Of a stretch of DNA of 64,000 nt, positions 1-7,020 are shown one piece after another. The first letter of the stretch is position 1. Each line of letters opens with the position of its first letter. Source of the DNA: Haloplanus sp. (lineage in GTDB: Archaea > Halobacteriota > Halobacteria > Halobacteriales > Haloferacaceae); assembly GCF_028275055.1 (NCBI RefSeq), contig NZ_JAQCNJ010000006.1, forward strand, positions 38,018-102,017, read 5' to 3'. A program made the position numbers and the translations under genes. The notes beneath the pieces were generated by a model. It was not told the DNA's origin. It ran no database searches and worked only from the letters and a program-made list of their open reading frames with translations.

Positions 1-219
1 GTTGAAGATGTTGGCGAAGTTCAGGGCGTCGTCGCCGACGACGTACACCTTGTCGTCTTTCCGGATGTGGAGAACGTCGCTCCGGGAGAGCATCTGCTCC
101 GCCATATCGGAGTACTCGATTTCCACGAAGGAGTTGCGTTGCTGGACGAAGACCGTCTCCGCCCCCTCCTGCTGTGCCGAGATGAGGTTCATCGTCCCGA
201 CGTCTAGGCCTTTTGCCAT
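1..219 (-). CDS. Actin/Hsp70-fold ATPase-like protein, N-terminal 73 codons (runs off the window)
   Basis: Only the N-terminal 73 residues lie in the window; the gene continues beyond base 1. The protein opens [15 protein letters not shown], which has the shape of the phosphate-1 loop (LDxGTxN) of actin/Hsp70/MreB-type ATPases. It continues with short beta-hairpin-like segments and a VYVVGDDAL stretch that recalls the strand of these folds. Haloarchaea carry such actin homologues (salactin, volactin) that affect cell shape and DNA partition, and this may be one of them; that link is inference. The ATG at 219 is supported by an AT-rich box about 26-30 nt upstream. A four-helix membrane protein gene lies 130 nt upstream on the same strand. 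Confidence 0.6.
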   Translation of the reverse strand, partial: MAKGLDVGTMNLISAQQEGAETVFVQQRNSFVEIEYSDMAEQMLSRSDVLHIRKDDKVYVVGDDALNFANIFN

Positions 220-242
220 ACGGGTGTGATGCCCCGTCGCCA

Positions 243-252
243 TCATAAACGT
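243..252 (-). promoter_or_regulatory. TATA box for the actin-like gene
   Basis: Read on the minus strand this is an AT-rich GTTTATGATG stretch centred about 28 nt upstream of the ATG at 219. That is the expected spacing for a leaderless or near-leaderless archaeal transcript. A second AT-rich tract, TATATAATC, lies at about 272-280 and could serve a longer transcript. Confidence 0.45.
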
Positions 253-349
253 TTCCGCCAAAGTGTCGACGGATTATATAGACCTGACACACGTCAGACG
301 ACGAAAATCGGGACACACCGGGTGACTGCGCGCCGGCGTGCCCGTGTCG

Positions 350-1291
350 TCACCACGAGAACAGGTTTTTTGCGCGGTCGACGAACCCCTCGTCGTCCTC
401 GGTGGCCACTTCCTCCGCTTGCTGTTGTTGGCGGAGTTCGCTCAGCGCCGCCGTCTGGTCGTCGACTCCGGAGGCAGTGTCGGTGTTCTGCTCGCGGCCT
501 TGCAGTTTTTGCAGGTTCGAGAGCGCGTCGTCGACGCCATCCCCGGACGACCGGACGGTCGTTGCCTCCGCGTTCTCGAAAGCCTCGCGGTCGACCTCCA
601 CGTCGGCATCCGTGTTCAGTTCGAGGCGTTTCGTCTCCGTCCGATCGACCCCGCCCCACGAGAGGTCGGCGTCGGCCATCGCTTCGTCGATGTCGCGACG
701 CACCCGCTCCTCCGAGACGGAGTCGGTCGTCCCGCCGCCGGCCCCGGCGTCGCCCCCGCTCCTCCCGGCGTCCACCGCCCCGCTACCGGTCACCGCGTCG
801 TCGCTTTCGGTTCCGGCGCGTGCCACCTGGTGGCCCACGAGAGCCGCCCCCGTCGCCCCGACAACGGCGACGAGGCCAACGGCGTACACGGCGATGATCT
901 GTGCGCTGTAGTCCGGCGCCCGCGAGACGTTCCAGTTCATCGGATAGACCGACGCGAACGCCCCGACAGCGATGAGACACACCGCGACCCCGGCGAGGGC
1001 AGCGTACCGCATCCGGCCGTCGCCCGGCAGGAGGACGACGATGCCGAGCAACAGCGCCGGAAACCCACCCGCCGACGCCACCACCGCCACCTCCCGGAGG
1101 GCGAAGGCGGTGTCTCCCGGATCACTGGCGAGCGCCGACAGAAAGAACACGACGATACCGATGGCCCCGAGGGTAATACCCCCAAAGAAGAGCGCGAACC
1201 CCAGATAGACGTCGGTCTCCGTCTCGGGGGCTCCGATGTATCGCTCGTACAACTCGAAGAGTGCGTTGTCGGGGGTACTGTCAGGGGTCAT
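350..1291 (-). CDS. Four-helix membrane protein with acidic cytoplasmic tail (DUF7139-like)
   Basis: The protein has 313 residues. Hydrophobic segments at about 28-50, 67-89, 95-115 and 126-150 indicate four membrane helices. A Gly/Ser/Asp-rich linker (about 160-190) follows, and then a charged tail with Gln-rich coiled-coil-like segments ending DRAKNLFSW. This layout matches a haloarchaeal membrane family that I recall as DUF7139; no enzymatic motif is visible. It precedes the actin-fold gene in the same direction with 130 nt between them. A role as membrane partner of that cytoskeletal protein is therefore possible, but rests on position only. Confidence 0.6.
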   Translation of the reverse strand: MTPDSTPDNALFELYERYIGAPETETDVYLGFALFFGGITLGAIGIVVFFLSALASDPGDTAFALREVAVVASAGGFPALLLGIVVLLPGDGRMRYAALAGVAVCLIAVGAFASVYPMNWNVSRAPDYSAQIIAVYAVGLVAVVGATGAALVGHQVARAGTESDDAVTGSGAVDAGRSGGDAGAGGGTTDSVSEERVRRDIDEAMADADLSWGGVDRTETKRLELNTDADVEVDREAFENAEATTVRSSGDGVDDALSNLQKLQGREQNTDTASGVDDQTAALSELRQQQQAEEVATEDDEGFVDRAKNLFSW

Positions 1292-1294
1292 GGA

Positions 1295-1312
1295 ATGAGT
1301 CTATAGGCTCAT
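1295..1312. repeat. 18-bp near-perfect palindrome between divergent genes
   Basis: The sequence ATGAGTCTATAGGCTCAT reads almost identically on both strands (8 of 9 paired positions). It sits 4 nt from the start of the membrane-protein gene at 1291 and 84 nt from the divergent sulfotransferase-like gene. It could be an operator that covers the transcription start of the minus-strand gene. Confidence 0.4.
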
Positions 1313-1363
1313 CACACAAGACTGTTGCCGACCGTCTGACGCGGATCTGACGCCGTATCCGAA

Positions 1364-1376
1364 GGCTTATCATCGA
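1364..1376 (+). promoter_or_regulatory. TATA box for the arylsulfotransferase-like gene
   Basis: The AT-rich element GCTTATCAT is centred about 26 nt before the ATG at 1396. This spacing fits a leaderless haloarchaeal transcript and supports the chosen start. Confidence 0.45.
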
Positions 1377-1395
1377 ACTCGCCGACCCACGTACG

Positions 1396-2667
1396 ATGCC
1401 TTCTCGGTCCAGTCTCCGCGTGGGCGACGCACTCGTTGTCCTCGGCTGTCTGTGTCTGCTCGGAACGGTCGGCGGCGGCGCGGCCCTAGCCCCCGCCGGC
1501 ACGCCCGGCGGGACCACCGACGCCTCCGGAGACGCCCGACAGACGCTCGTCGGTGTCCAAGGGGTCGGCAGCTACCACGACGGCGGCTCGGTCCGCTTTT
1601 TCGATGGCACCGACGAGGGGTGGCGCGAACCCTCCGCTCCGGTGTACTTCGACGTGACACGACTGGAGAACGGCCGCGTCCTCGCGGGCTACATGGCCGG
1701 CGGGTACGAGGCGTGTGGTCCTTACGAGGCGCCGTGTCACCGCACCGGCTACCGGATCATCGACCCTGACCCCTCGCCCGAGGTGGTCGAGGAGTGGTCG
1801 TTCCCGGTCCGTACCCGCGTCGCCAGCGAGGTCCACGATGTCGAACCCCTCCCCGGTGGCGGGTTCGTTCTCGCGGACATGGAACACGAGCGGATCCTGA
1901 TCGTCGAGAACGGCGAGGTGACATGGGAGTGGAAGGCGAGTACGCGCTACACCGCTCCCGAGGATCCGACCACCCAGGACTGGCTCCACATCAACGATGT
2001 GGACCGCATCGGCGATGACCGATTCCTCGTCTCCGTTCGGAACGCGAACCAGTTGCTCGTTCTCGAACGCGGCGAGGGCGTCGTCGAGGTGATCAACGCG
2101 GACCCCGACGGCGACACCGACGACCCGACCGGCGACCCGGACGTCCTCTACCACCAGCACAACCCCCAGTGGCTCGGCGACGGGGCCGTTCTCGTCGCCG
2201 ACAGCGAGAACCACCGCGTGGTCGAACTCCACCGGACCGAGTCGGGTGACTGGGAGCCTGCATGGATTCTCGAGGGGGCCGGCGGCCAGAAGTTCGACTG
2301 GCCCCGCGACGCCGACCGCCTCCCCAACGGCAACACGCTGATCACCGACACGCGAAACGCCCGGATCGTCGAGGTCAACGAGTCCGGCCGCGTCGTCTCG
2401 GAACGCCAACTCGACTACCGAGCCCTCCCCTACGAGGCCGATCGCCTGCCCGCCGGCGAAACGGTCGGCGGATCCACCTACGGCGACGAGGGGACGACGG
2501 GCGCCGCCGGCGGGAGCGTTCCGGTGTTGACGCCTGTTCTCCGGCTGGCAAGCGCCGCCGTGCGCCTCCCGCTCTGGGTCGGTGAACTCCACGTCTTTGC
2601 GACGCTTGTTTCCCTCGTTCTCGTCGGCTCCGGGGTCGGTCTCCGCATCCGCCGGCGCTTCCGGTGA
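1396..2667 (+). CDS. Arylsulfotransferase (ASST)-family membrane-anchored beta-propeller
   Basis: This 423-residue protein starts with a hydrophobic signal or anchor segment (about 9-33) and ends with a second hydrophobic helix (about 395-415) followed by RIRRRFR. The middle has repeated propeller blades with HDVEPLPGGG, WLHINDVDRIGDDRFL, HNPQWLGDGAVLVADSEN and DRLPNGNTLITDTRN. Such blades are typical of the arylsulfotransferase ASST family (PF05935). Bacterial members move sulfate between phenolic esters using a catalytic His; the archaeal substrate is unknown. The protein probably faces outward, held by the C-terminal helix. The Nudix gene begins 46 nt downstream in the same direction. Confidence 0.7.
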   Translation: MPSRSSLRVGDALVVLGCLCLLGTVGGGAALAPAGTPGGTTDASGDARQTLVGVQGVGSYHDGGSVRFFDGTDEGWREPSAPVYFDVTRLENGRVLAGYMAGGYEACGPYEAPCHRTGYRIIDPDPSPEVVEEWSFPVRTRVASEVHDVEPLPGGGFVLADMEHERILIVENGEVTWEWKASTRYTAPEDPTTQDWLHINDVDRIGDDRFLVSVRNANQLLVLERGEGVVEVINADPDGDTDDPTGDPDVLYHQHNPQWLGDGAVLVADSENHRVVELHRTESGDWEPAWILEGAGGQKFDWPRDADRLPNGNTLITDTRNARIVEVNESGRVVSERQLDYRALPYEADRLPAGETVGGSTYGDEGTTGAAGGSVPVLTPVLRLASAAVRLPLWVGELHVFATLVSLVLVGSGVGLRIRRRFR

Positions 2668-2713
2668 CGCCCCGGCCGGCGCGCTTTTCCCCGCCGCTTC
2701 CCCCACGTCCCGT

Positions 2714-3271
2714 ATGGACGATGACCTCCGCTGGGAGACGACCGACTCGGCCATCGACTACTCCTGTCCCGGCTTCGACGTGCGAGACGACGAGGTAACG
2801 CTGCCCGACGGCACCGAGACCGACTACCAGTACGTCGATGAGTCCCCGGCTGTGGTTGTCCTTCCGTTCACCCCGAACGGCGACGTGGTCGTTATCGACG
2901 AGTGGCGACAGGCGGTCGGCCGAGTGAACCGCGGGCTCCCCGCCGGGTCCGTCGAGAACGACGACCCGGATATCGAGACGGCCGCCCGGCGCGAACTCCG
3001 CGAGGAGACGGGGTACGAGGCCGGATCGATGTCGCGGCTCCTCTCGGTCGAACCGACCAACGGCATCGCAAACTCGGTCCACCACCACGTCGTCGCCCAC
3101 GACTGTACCCCCACCGGCTCGCGCAATCTCGATTTCAACGAGAGCATTCGCGTCTCCACGACCGCCTACGACGACCTCCTCGCGGCCGCCCTCGACGATG
3201 ACCTGTGGGACGGGCGGGCTGTCACCGCGGTCACGGGATACGAACTTCGGGCACGAGACGCCGACACGTAG
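2714..3271 (+). CDS. Nudix hydrolase (ADP-ribose pyrophosphatase-like)
   Basis: The ATG at 2714 gives 185 residues beginning MDDDLRWETT; the frame is open further upstream but overlaps the preceding gene. A Nudix core (AARRELREETGYEA) lies at about residues 96-110. It carries the REL-x-EE-x-G signature that coordinates divalent metal during hydrolysis of nucleoside diphosphates linked to another moiety. The spacing between the leading Gly and the REL is one residue longer than the consensus, and the first consensus Glu is not obvious. The N-terminal strands and the VVVIDEWRQAVGR segment resemble ADP-ribose pyrophosphatases. The substrate is inferred from family resemblance only. Confidence 0.75.
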   Translation: MDDDLRWETTDSAIDYSCPGFDVRDDEVTLPDGTETDYQYVDESPAVVVLPFTPNGDVVVIDEWRQAVGRVNRGLPAGSVENDDPDIETAARRELREETGYEAGSMSRLLSVEPTNGIANSVHHHVVAHDCTPTGSRNLDFNESIRVSTTAYDDLLAAALDDDLWDGRAVTAVTGYELRARDADT

Positions 3272-3320
3272 CCGTCGCTGACCGACTGAAAAATAAAGAA
3301 GTCGTGGGGTGGCCGGAGCC

Positions 3321-5255
3321 TCAGTCGTCGGCCGGGGCCTGGCCGCTGGAGCCGGAGACGCCCGTGCCGGGGCCGAGGTCGATGTCGAGGTGTTCGAGCG
3401 TGTCGTCGGTGACGACGCCGTCCTCCCAGCCACGGTGCTCGTAGTACTCGGTCTTCATCTCGCTGAGCTCGCAGAGTTCGCCCTCGGAGCCACCCTGACC
3501 GGGGATGGCCTCGTCGTCGCCTTCGACGAACCGACCCGGGAGCGAGTCGTCCGCGCCGTCGAAGCCGGCGAGGTTGTTGAAGTAGCGTTCGAGGTTGTAC
3601 ACCCGTTCGCCGGCCGTCATGAGTTCCTCTTCGGTGAGGCCACGGCCGGTCATGCCGTTGTACTGTTTGATGTACTCCTCGATGCCCTCCGCGAACGCGT
3701 TGAACTTGCAGATGTCGAACGAGTCCGAGATGGCGTGGAGGTCTTGGAAGGTGGCACAGAGTTCGCCCTTGCCTTCCCAGTCGTAGGGATCGACCTTCTC
3801 CGGAATGCCGAGGATCTCGGCCGCCGGGGTGTAGCCGCGCAGGTGGCAGGCACCGCGGTTCGAGGTGGCGTATCCGATGCCCATGCCCTTCATACAGCGC
3901 GGGTCGTAGGCCGCGATGGTCTGGCCCTTGACGTCGAGGCGGGTGTCGTGTGCGTCCATCTCCTCGGCGGCGCGCTCCGGACCCTTCGCGAGGAGGTCGC
4001 CGAGTTCGCTGTTGCGGTGGCCAACCTCCTCGATGAGGTCGATCATGTGCTCCTCGTCGCCCCAGTCGATGTCGTCGTCGAGGCCGTCGAGGTAGCCCTT
4101 CTCGGTCATCTCCATCGCCATGGCCAGCATATTACCCATGTCGATGGTGTCGACGCCCACGTCGTTACACCGGTCGATCATGATCGCGATGGAGTCTCGG
4201 TCGTCGTTGCCGGACATGGTCCCGAGGGCCCACGCCGACTCGTACTCGTAGGACTCCATCTGGACGTTCATGTCCTGACCCTTGTGCTCGTAGTTGACCT
4301 CGACCTCCTTTTTACAGGCGACCGGGCAGGAGTGACAGGTCGGCTCGTTGACCAGGATGTTCTCGCGGACGTTCTCGCCGCTGATGTTCTCGGCGGTGAC
4401 GTCGGTCCCTTCCTCGTCGTTCATCGCGAACGAGGAGGTGTACTGGCCGTTCTTTGTCGGGTGGCCGTCCATCTCCTCGGTGATGTTCATTAGGACGTTC
4501 GTCCCGTACATCGAGAGCGCACCCTCGTTGGGCGCGGTGACGTCGGACTCCTGGATGACCTGCATCGCCTGCCGGGCACCCTCACCGAACGTATCGGAGT
4601 CCGCAGGCTTGGGCATCTCCGTACCGGCTTTCACGACGACGGCCTTGACGCCCTTGTTGCCCATCACGGCACCGGTGCCGCCACGGCCCGAGGCACGGTC
4701 GTCCTCGTTGACGATACAGGAGTAGCGGACCTCGTTCTCGCCGGCCGGGCCGATGACCATACAGGAGAGGTTCTTGCCGTAGGACCCCTCGACCTCCTCC
4801 TCGAGGATCTCGCGCGTCTCGTGGACGCCCTTCCCCCAGATGTGGGAGGCGTCATGGAGTTCGATCTCGCCGTCCTCTGCGACGGCGTAGACGGGGTCGT
4901 CCGTCTGGCCGTCGAAGAGGATGCCGTCGAAGCCGGCCCACTTGAGTCGAGCACCGGACCAGCCACCGTGGTGGGAGTCCGTCACCGTCCCCGTGAGCGG
5001 CGACTTCGTACAGATCGCGATCCGGCCGCTCATAACCGCCTGTGAACCGGTCAGCGGCCCGTTCATGAACGCAAGGCGGTTGTCGGGCCCCAGCGGGTCG
5101 ACGTCGGGACCGGCGTCGAAAACGTACTTGACGCCGAGCCCACGCCCGCCGATATACTTCTTTGCGTCCTCGTCGTCGACGCTCCGGTAGGAGACGTCGC
5201 CCGAACTGAGGTCGACCTGTGCCACGTTGTCTCTGAATCCGCCCAAGTCTGTCAT
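3321..5255 (-). CDS. aor: Aldehyde ferredoxin oxidoreductase
   Basis: The product has 644 residues from the ATG at 5255; an open extension to 5318 lacks support. It has the AFOR layout: an N-terminal bis-pterin tungsten/molybdenum cofactor domain with GGRGLGVKY, and a C-terminal helical domain. Cys307, Cys310 and Cys314 (CHSCPVAC) and Cys516 (DICKFNAF) match the four cysteine ligands of the 4Fe-4S cluster. The family oxidises aldehydes to acids and passes electrons to ferredoxin. The length is close to the usual 600-660 residues. It is convergent with the Nudix gene. The substrate range cannot be told from sequence. Confidence 0.9.
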   Translation of the reverse strand: MTDLGGFRDNVAQVDLSSGDVSYRSVDDEDAKKYIGGRGLGVKYVFDAGPDVDPLGPDNRLAFMNGPLTGSQAVMSGRIAICTKSPLTGTVTDSHHGGWSGARLKWAGFDGILFDGQTDDPVYAVAEDGEIELHDASHIWGKGVHETREILEEEVEGSYGKNLSCMVIGPAGENEVRYSCIVNEDDRASGRGGTGAVMGNKGVKAVVVKAGTEMPKPADSDTFGEGARQAMQVIQESDVTAPNEGALSMYGTNVLMNITEEMDGHPTKNGQYTSSFAMNDEEGTDVTAENISGENVRENILVNEPTCHSCPVACKKEVEVNYEHKGQDMNVQMESYEYESAWALGTMSGNDDRDSIAIMIDRCNDVGVDTIDMGNMLAMAMEMTEKGYLDGLDDDIDWGDEEHMIDLIEEVGHRNSELGDLLAKGPERAAEEMDAHDTRLDVKGQTIAAYDPRCMKGMGIGYATSNRGACHLRGYTPAAEILGIPEKVDPYDWEGKGELCATFQDLHAISDSFDICKFNAFAEGIEEYIKQYNGMTGRGLTEEELMTAGERVYNLERYFNNLAGFDGADDSLPGRFVEGDDEAIPGQGGSEGELCELSEMKTEYYEHRGWEDGVVTDDTLEHLDIDLGPGTGVSGSSGQAPADD

Positions 5256-5338
5256 GGTAACGTGCGTTAGTTGGTTACGCTTCCAACCTGTTAATCGTTG
5301 CTCCGCCGACGTAATCACGTTTGGTTTCGTAACAAGTT

Positions 5339-5352
5339 TTAGGCCGGCCTAA
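5339..5352. promoter_or_regulatory. Perfect 14-bp palindrome resembling a DtxR-type iron box
   Basis: TTAGGCCGGCCTAA is perfectly self-complementary and ends 21 nt before the ATG of the VanZ-like gene, overlapping where its TATA box and start site should be. The half-sites TTAGG and CCTAA are those of DtxR-family metal regulators (DtxR consensus TTAGGTTAGGCTAACCTAA type). A second copy of the same design is at 24798-24813. Binding by a haloarchaeal Idr/SirR-type protein is inference. Confidence 0.45.
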
Positions 5353-5373
5353 TGTCACGAAAACGCGTCACTA

Positions 5374-5739
5374 ATGCACCGATCGATCATCACGGTCGCG
5401 GTGGGACTCGCCCTCATCTCGGGGTCGGTCGTAAACCCCGATTGGCTCGGGTCCTCGGGTGCCGACACGGCGGCGTTCTCCTGGGCGTTTCACCTCGTCG
5501 GCTACGCCGTTCTCGCCGCCGCCATCCGGCGTTCGTTCGGCCCTGGGTGGCGCGGTGCCGCCGCTGCCGTCGCCGTCGCGACCGGCGTCGGAGCGGGCGT
5601 GGAACTCGTTCAGTTAGGCATCGCCTACCGCACCGGCAGCGTCGCCGACGCCGTTCTCAACGCCGTCGGTTCGGTCGTCGGTGTGACGGCTGCCCGCGTC
5701 GCCCGGTACCGTCCGTGGGTGTCGCCGACCCGGCGGTAA
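5374..5739 (+). CDS. VanZ-like membrane protein
   Basis: The protein has 121 residues with about four hydrophobic helices. The pattern GAGVELVQLGIAYRTGS, followed by ADAVLNAVGSVVGV, is the conserved E..Q...R..s..D...N..G signature of the VanZ-like family (PF04892). These are small integral membrane proteins without a settled biochemical role outside teicoplanin resistance in enterococci. A palindromic operator-like site lies directly upstream. The archaeosine gene raSEA starts 62 nt downstream on the same strand. Confidence 0.75.
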   Translation: MHRSIITVAVGLALISGSVVNPDWLGSSGADTAAFSWAFHLVGYAVLAAAIRRSFGPGWRGAAAAVAVATGVGAGVELVQLGIAYRTGSVADAVLNAVGSVVGVTAARVARYRPWVSPTRR

Positions 5740-5801
5740 CTCCCTCCTGTCGTTGTACCGACCCCGAAGCCGCTTTACGCGTCGGCCGGCTACCGTCGGC
5801 A

Positions 5802-6872
5802 ATGAGCGAACCGAGCCCCGACGTGTACGAACAGGGGAAGGGAATGGACGCACACAACCAGGTGATGCGGGGAATCCGGTCCCGCAAGAACGAGACGTAC
5901 GACCCCCACGAGCCGACGCGGGTGTGGATCGACGAGGACCAGACGCCCGACGGCGTCTCACAGTCGCTGACCATCATCCTCAACACCGGCGGCTGTCGCT
6001 GGGCACGGGCCGGCGGTTGCACGATGTGTGGCTACGTTGCCGAGTCCGTCGAGGGGGGTTCGGTCACCCACGACGCCCTCATGGACCAGATCGACGCCTG
6101 TCTCGCCCACGAACGCGAGAACGCCGACGACCCCGCCGACCTGATCAAGATCTACACCTCCGGCTCCTTTCTCGACGAACGCGAGGTCGGCGCCGAGAGT
6201 CGGCGTGCAATCGCCGACACCTTCGCCGACCGGGAACGCATCGTCGTCGAGTCGCTTCCCGACTTCGTCGACCGCGGGAAACTCGCCGATTTCACCGATC
6301 ACGGTCTCGCGACCGACGTGGCGGTCGGACTGGAGACCGCCACCGACCGCGTGCGCCACGACTGTGTGAACAAGTACTTCGACTTCGAGGACTTCGTCGA
6401 CGCGACCGGGGAGGCCGACGCCGCCGGTGCAGGCGTGAAGGCGTACCTCCTGTTGAAACCCCCTTTTCTCTCGGAGCGCGAGGCCGTCGAGGATATGACC
6501 GCCTCCGTGCGCCGGTGTGCGGAGTACTGTCACACTGTCTCGATGAACCCTTGTAACGTCCAGCGCTACACCATGGTCGACGATCTTTATTTCCAGGGTG
6601 GATACCGCCCGCCGTGGCTCTGGTCCGTCGCCGAGGTGCTCGAACGAACGGCCGACACCGACGCCATCGTCGTCTCCGACCCCGTCGGCGGCGGCAGCGA
6701 CCGCGGGCCGCACAACTGCGGCGAGTGTGACGGCCGGGTCGAACGGGCCATCAAGGACTTCAGCCTCCGGGGTGACCCGACCGTATTCGAGCAGGTGTCC
6801 TGTGACTGCGAGGCGACGTGGCAGACGGTGCTTGAGGCCGAGACGAGTTACGCGATGCCGCTTGCGCGCTGA
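5802..6872 (+). CDS. raSEA: Archaeosine biosynthesis radical SAM protein RaSEA
   Basis: The ATG at 5802 gives 356 residues. Cys65, Cys73 and Cys76 (CRWARAGGCTMC) form the CX7CX2C cluster motif, a spacing unlike the common CX3CX2C and seen in the RaSEA/Elp3-like branch. Downstream features IYTSGSFLD, ESLPDFV, VGLETATDRV and a C-terminal Cys cluster (HNCGECDG, SCDCEATW) fit this family. RaSEA works with the lysine transferase ArcS to turn preQ0-lysine at tRNA position 15 into archaeosine. The partner genes arcS and arcTGT are not in the window. The open frame extends upstream to 5352 but overlaps the VanZ gene, so 5802 is preferred. Confidence 0.88.
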   Translation: MSEPSPDVYEQGKGMDAHNQVMRGIRSRKNETYDPHEPTRVWIDEDQTPDGVSQSLTIILNTGGCRWARAGGCTMCGYVAESVEGGSVTHDALMDQIDACLAHERENADDPADLIKIYTSGSFLDEREVGAESRRAIADTFADRERIVVESLPDFVDRGKLADFTDHGLATDVAVGLETATDRVRHDCVNKYFDFEDFVDATGEADAAGAGVKAYLLLKPPFLSEREAVEDMTASVRRCAEYCHTVSMNPCNVQRYTMVDDLYFQGGYRPPWLWSVAEVLERTADTDAIVVSDPVGGGSDRGPHNCGECDGRVERAIKDFSLRGDPTVFEQVSCDCEATWQTVLEAETSYAMPLAR

Positions 6873-7020
6873 CGACCACGCCCACGCCACAACACCTTTC
6901 GCTCGCCGGCCGCAGGTTGTTCTATGCCCCACACAGCCGACCGTCCGGCTTCACCCCGGAGCGGTTGTCCCGGCCGCCCGACCCTCCCCACGTCCGGCCC
7001 GACACAACCGGGTGAGTCGA

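Noticed and set aside
3309..4493. A 394-codon plus-strand frame over the aldehyde oxidoreductase
   Set aside because: The AOR on the other strand has complete cofactor motifs. The plus frame has none and crosses the AOR stop.
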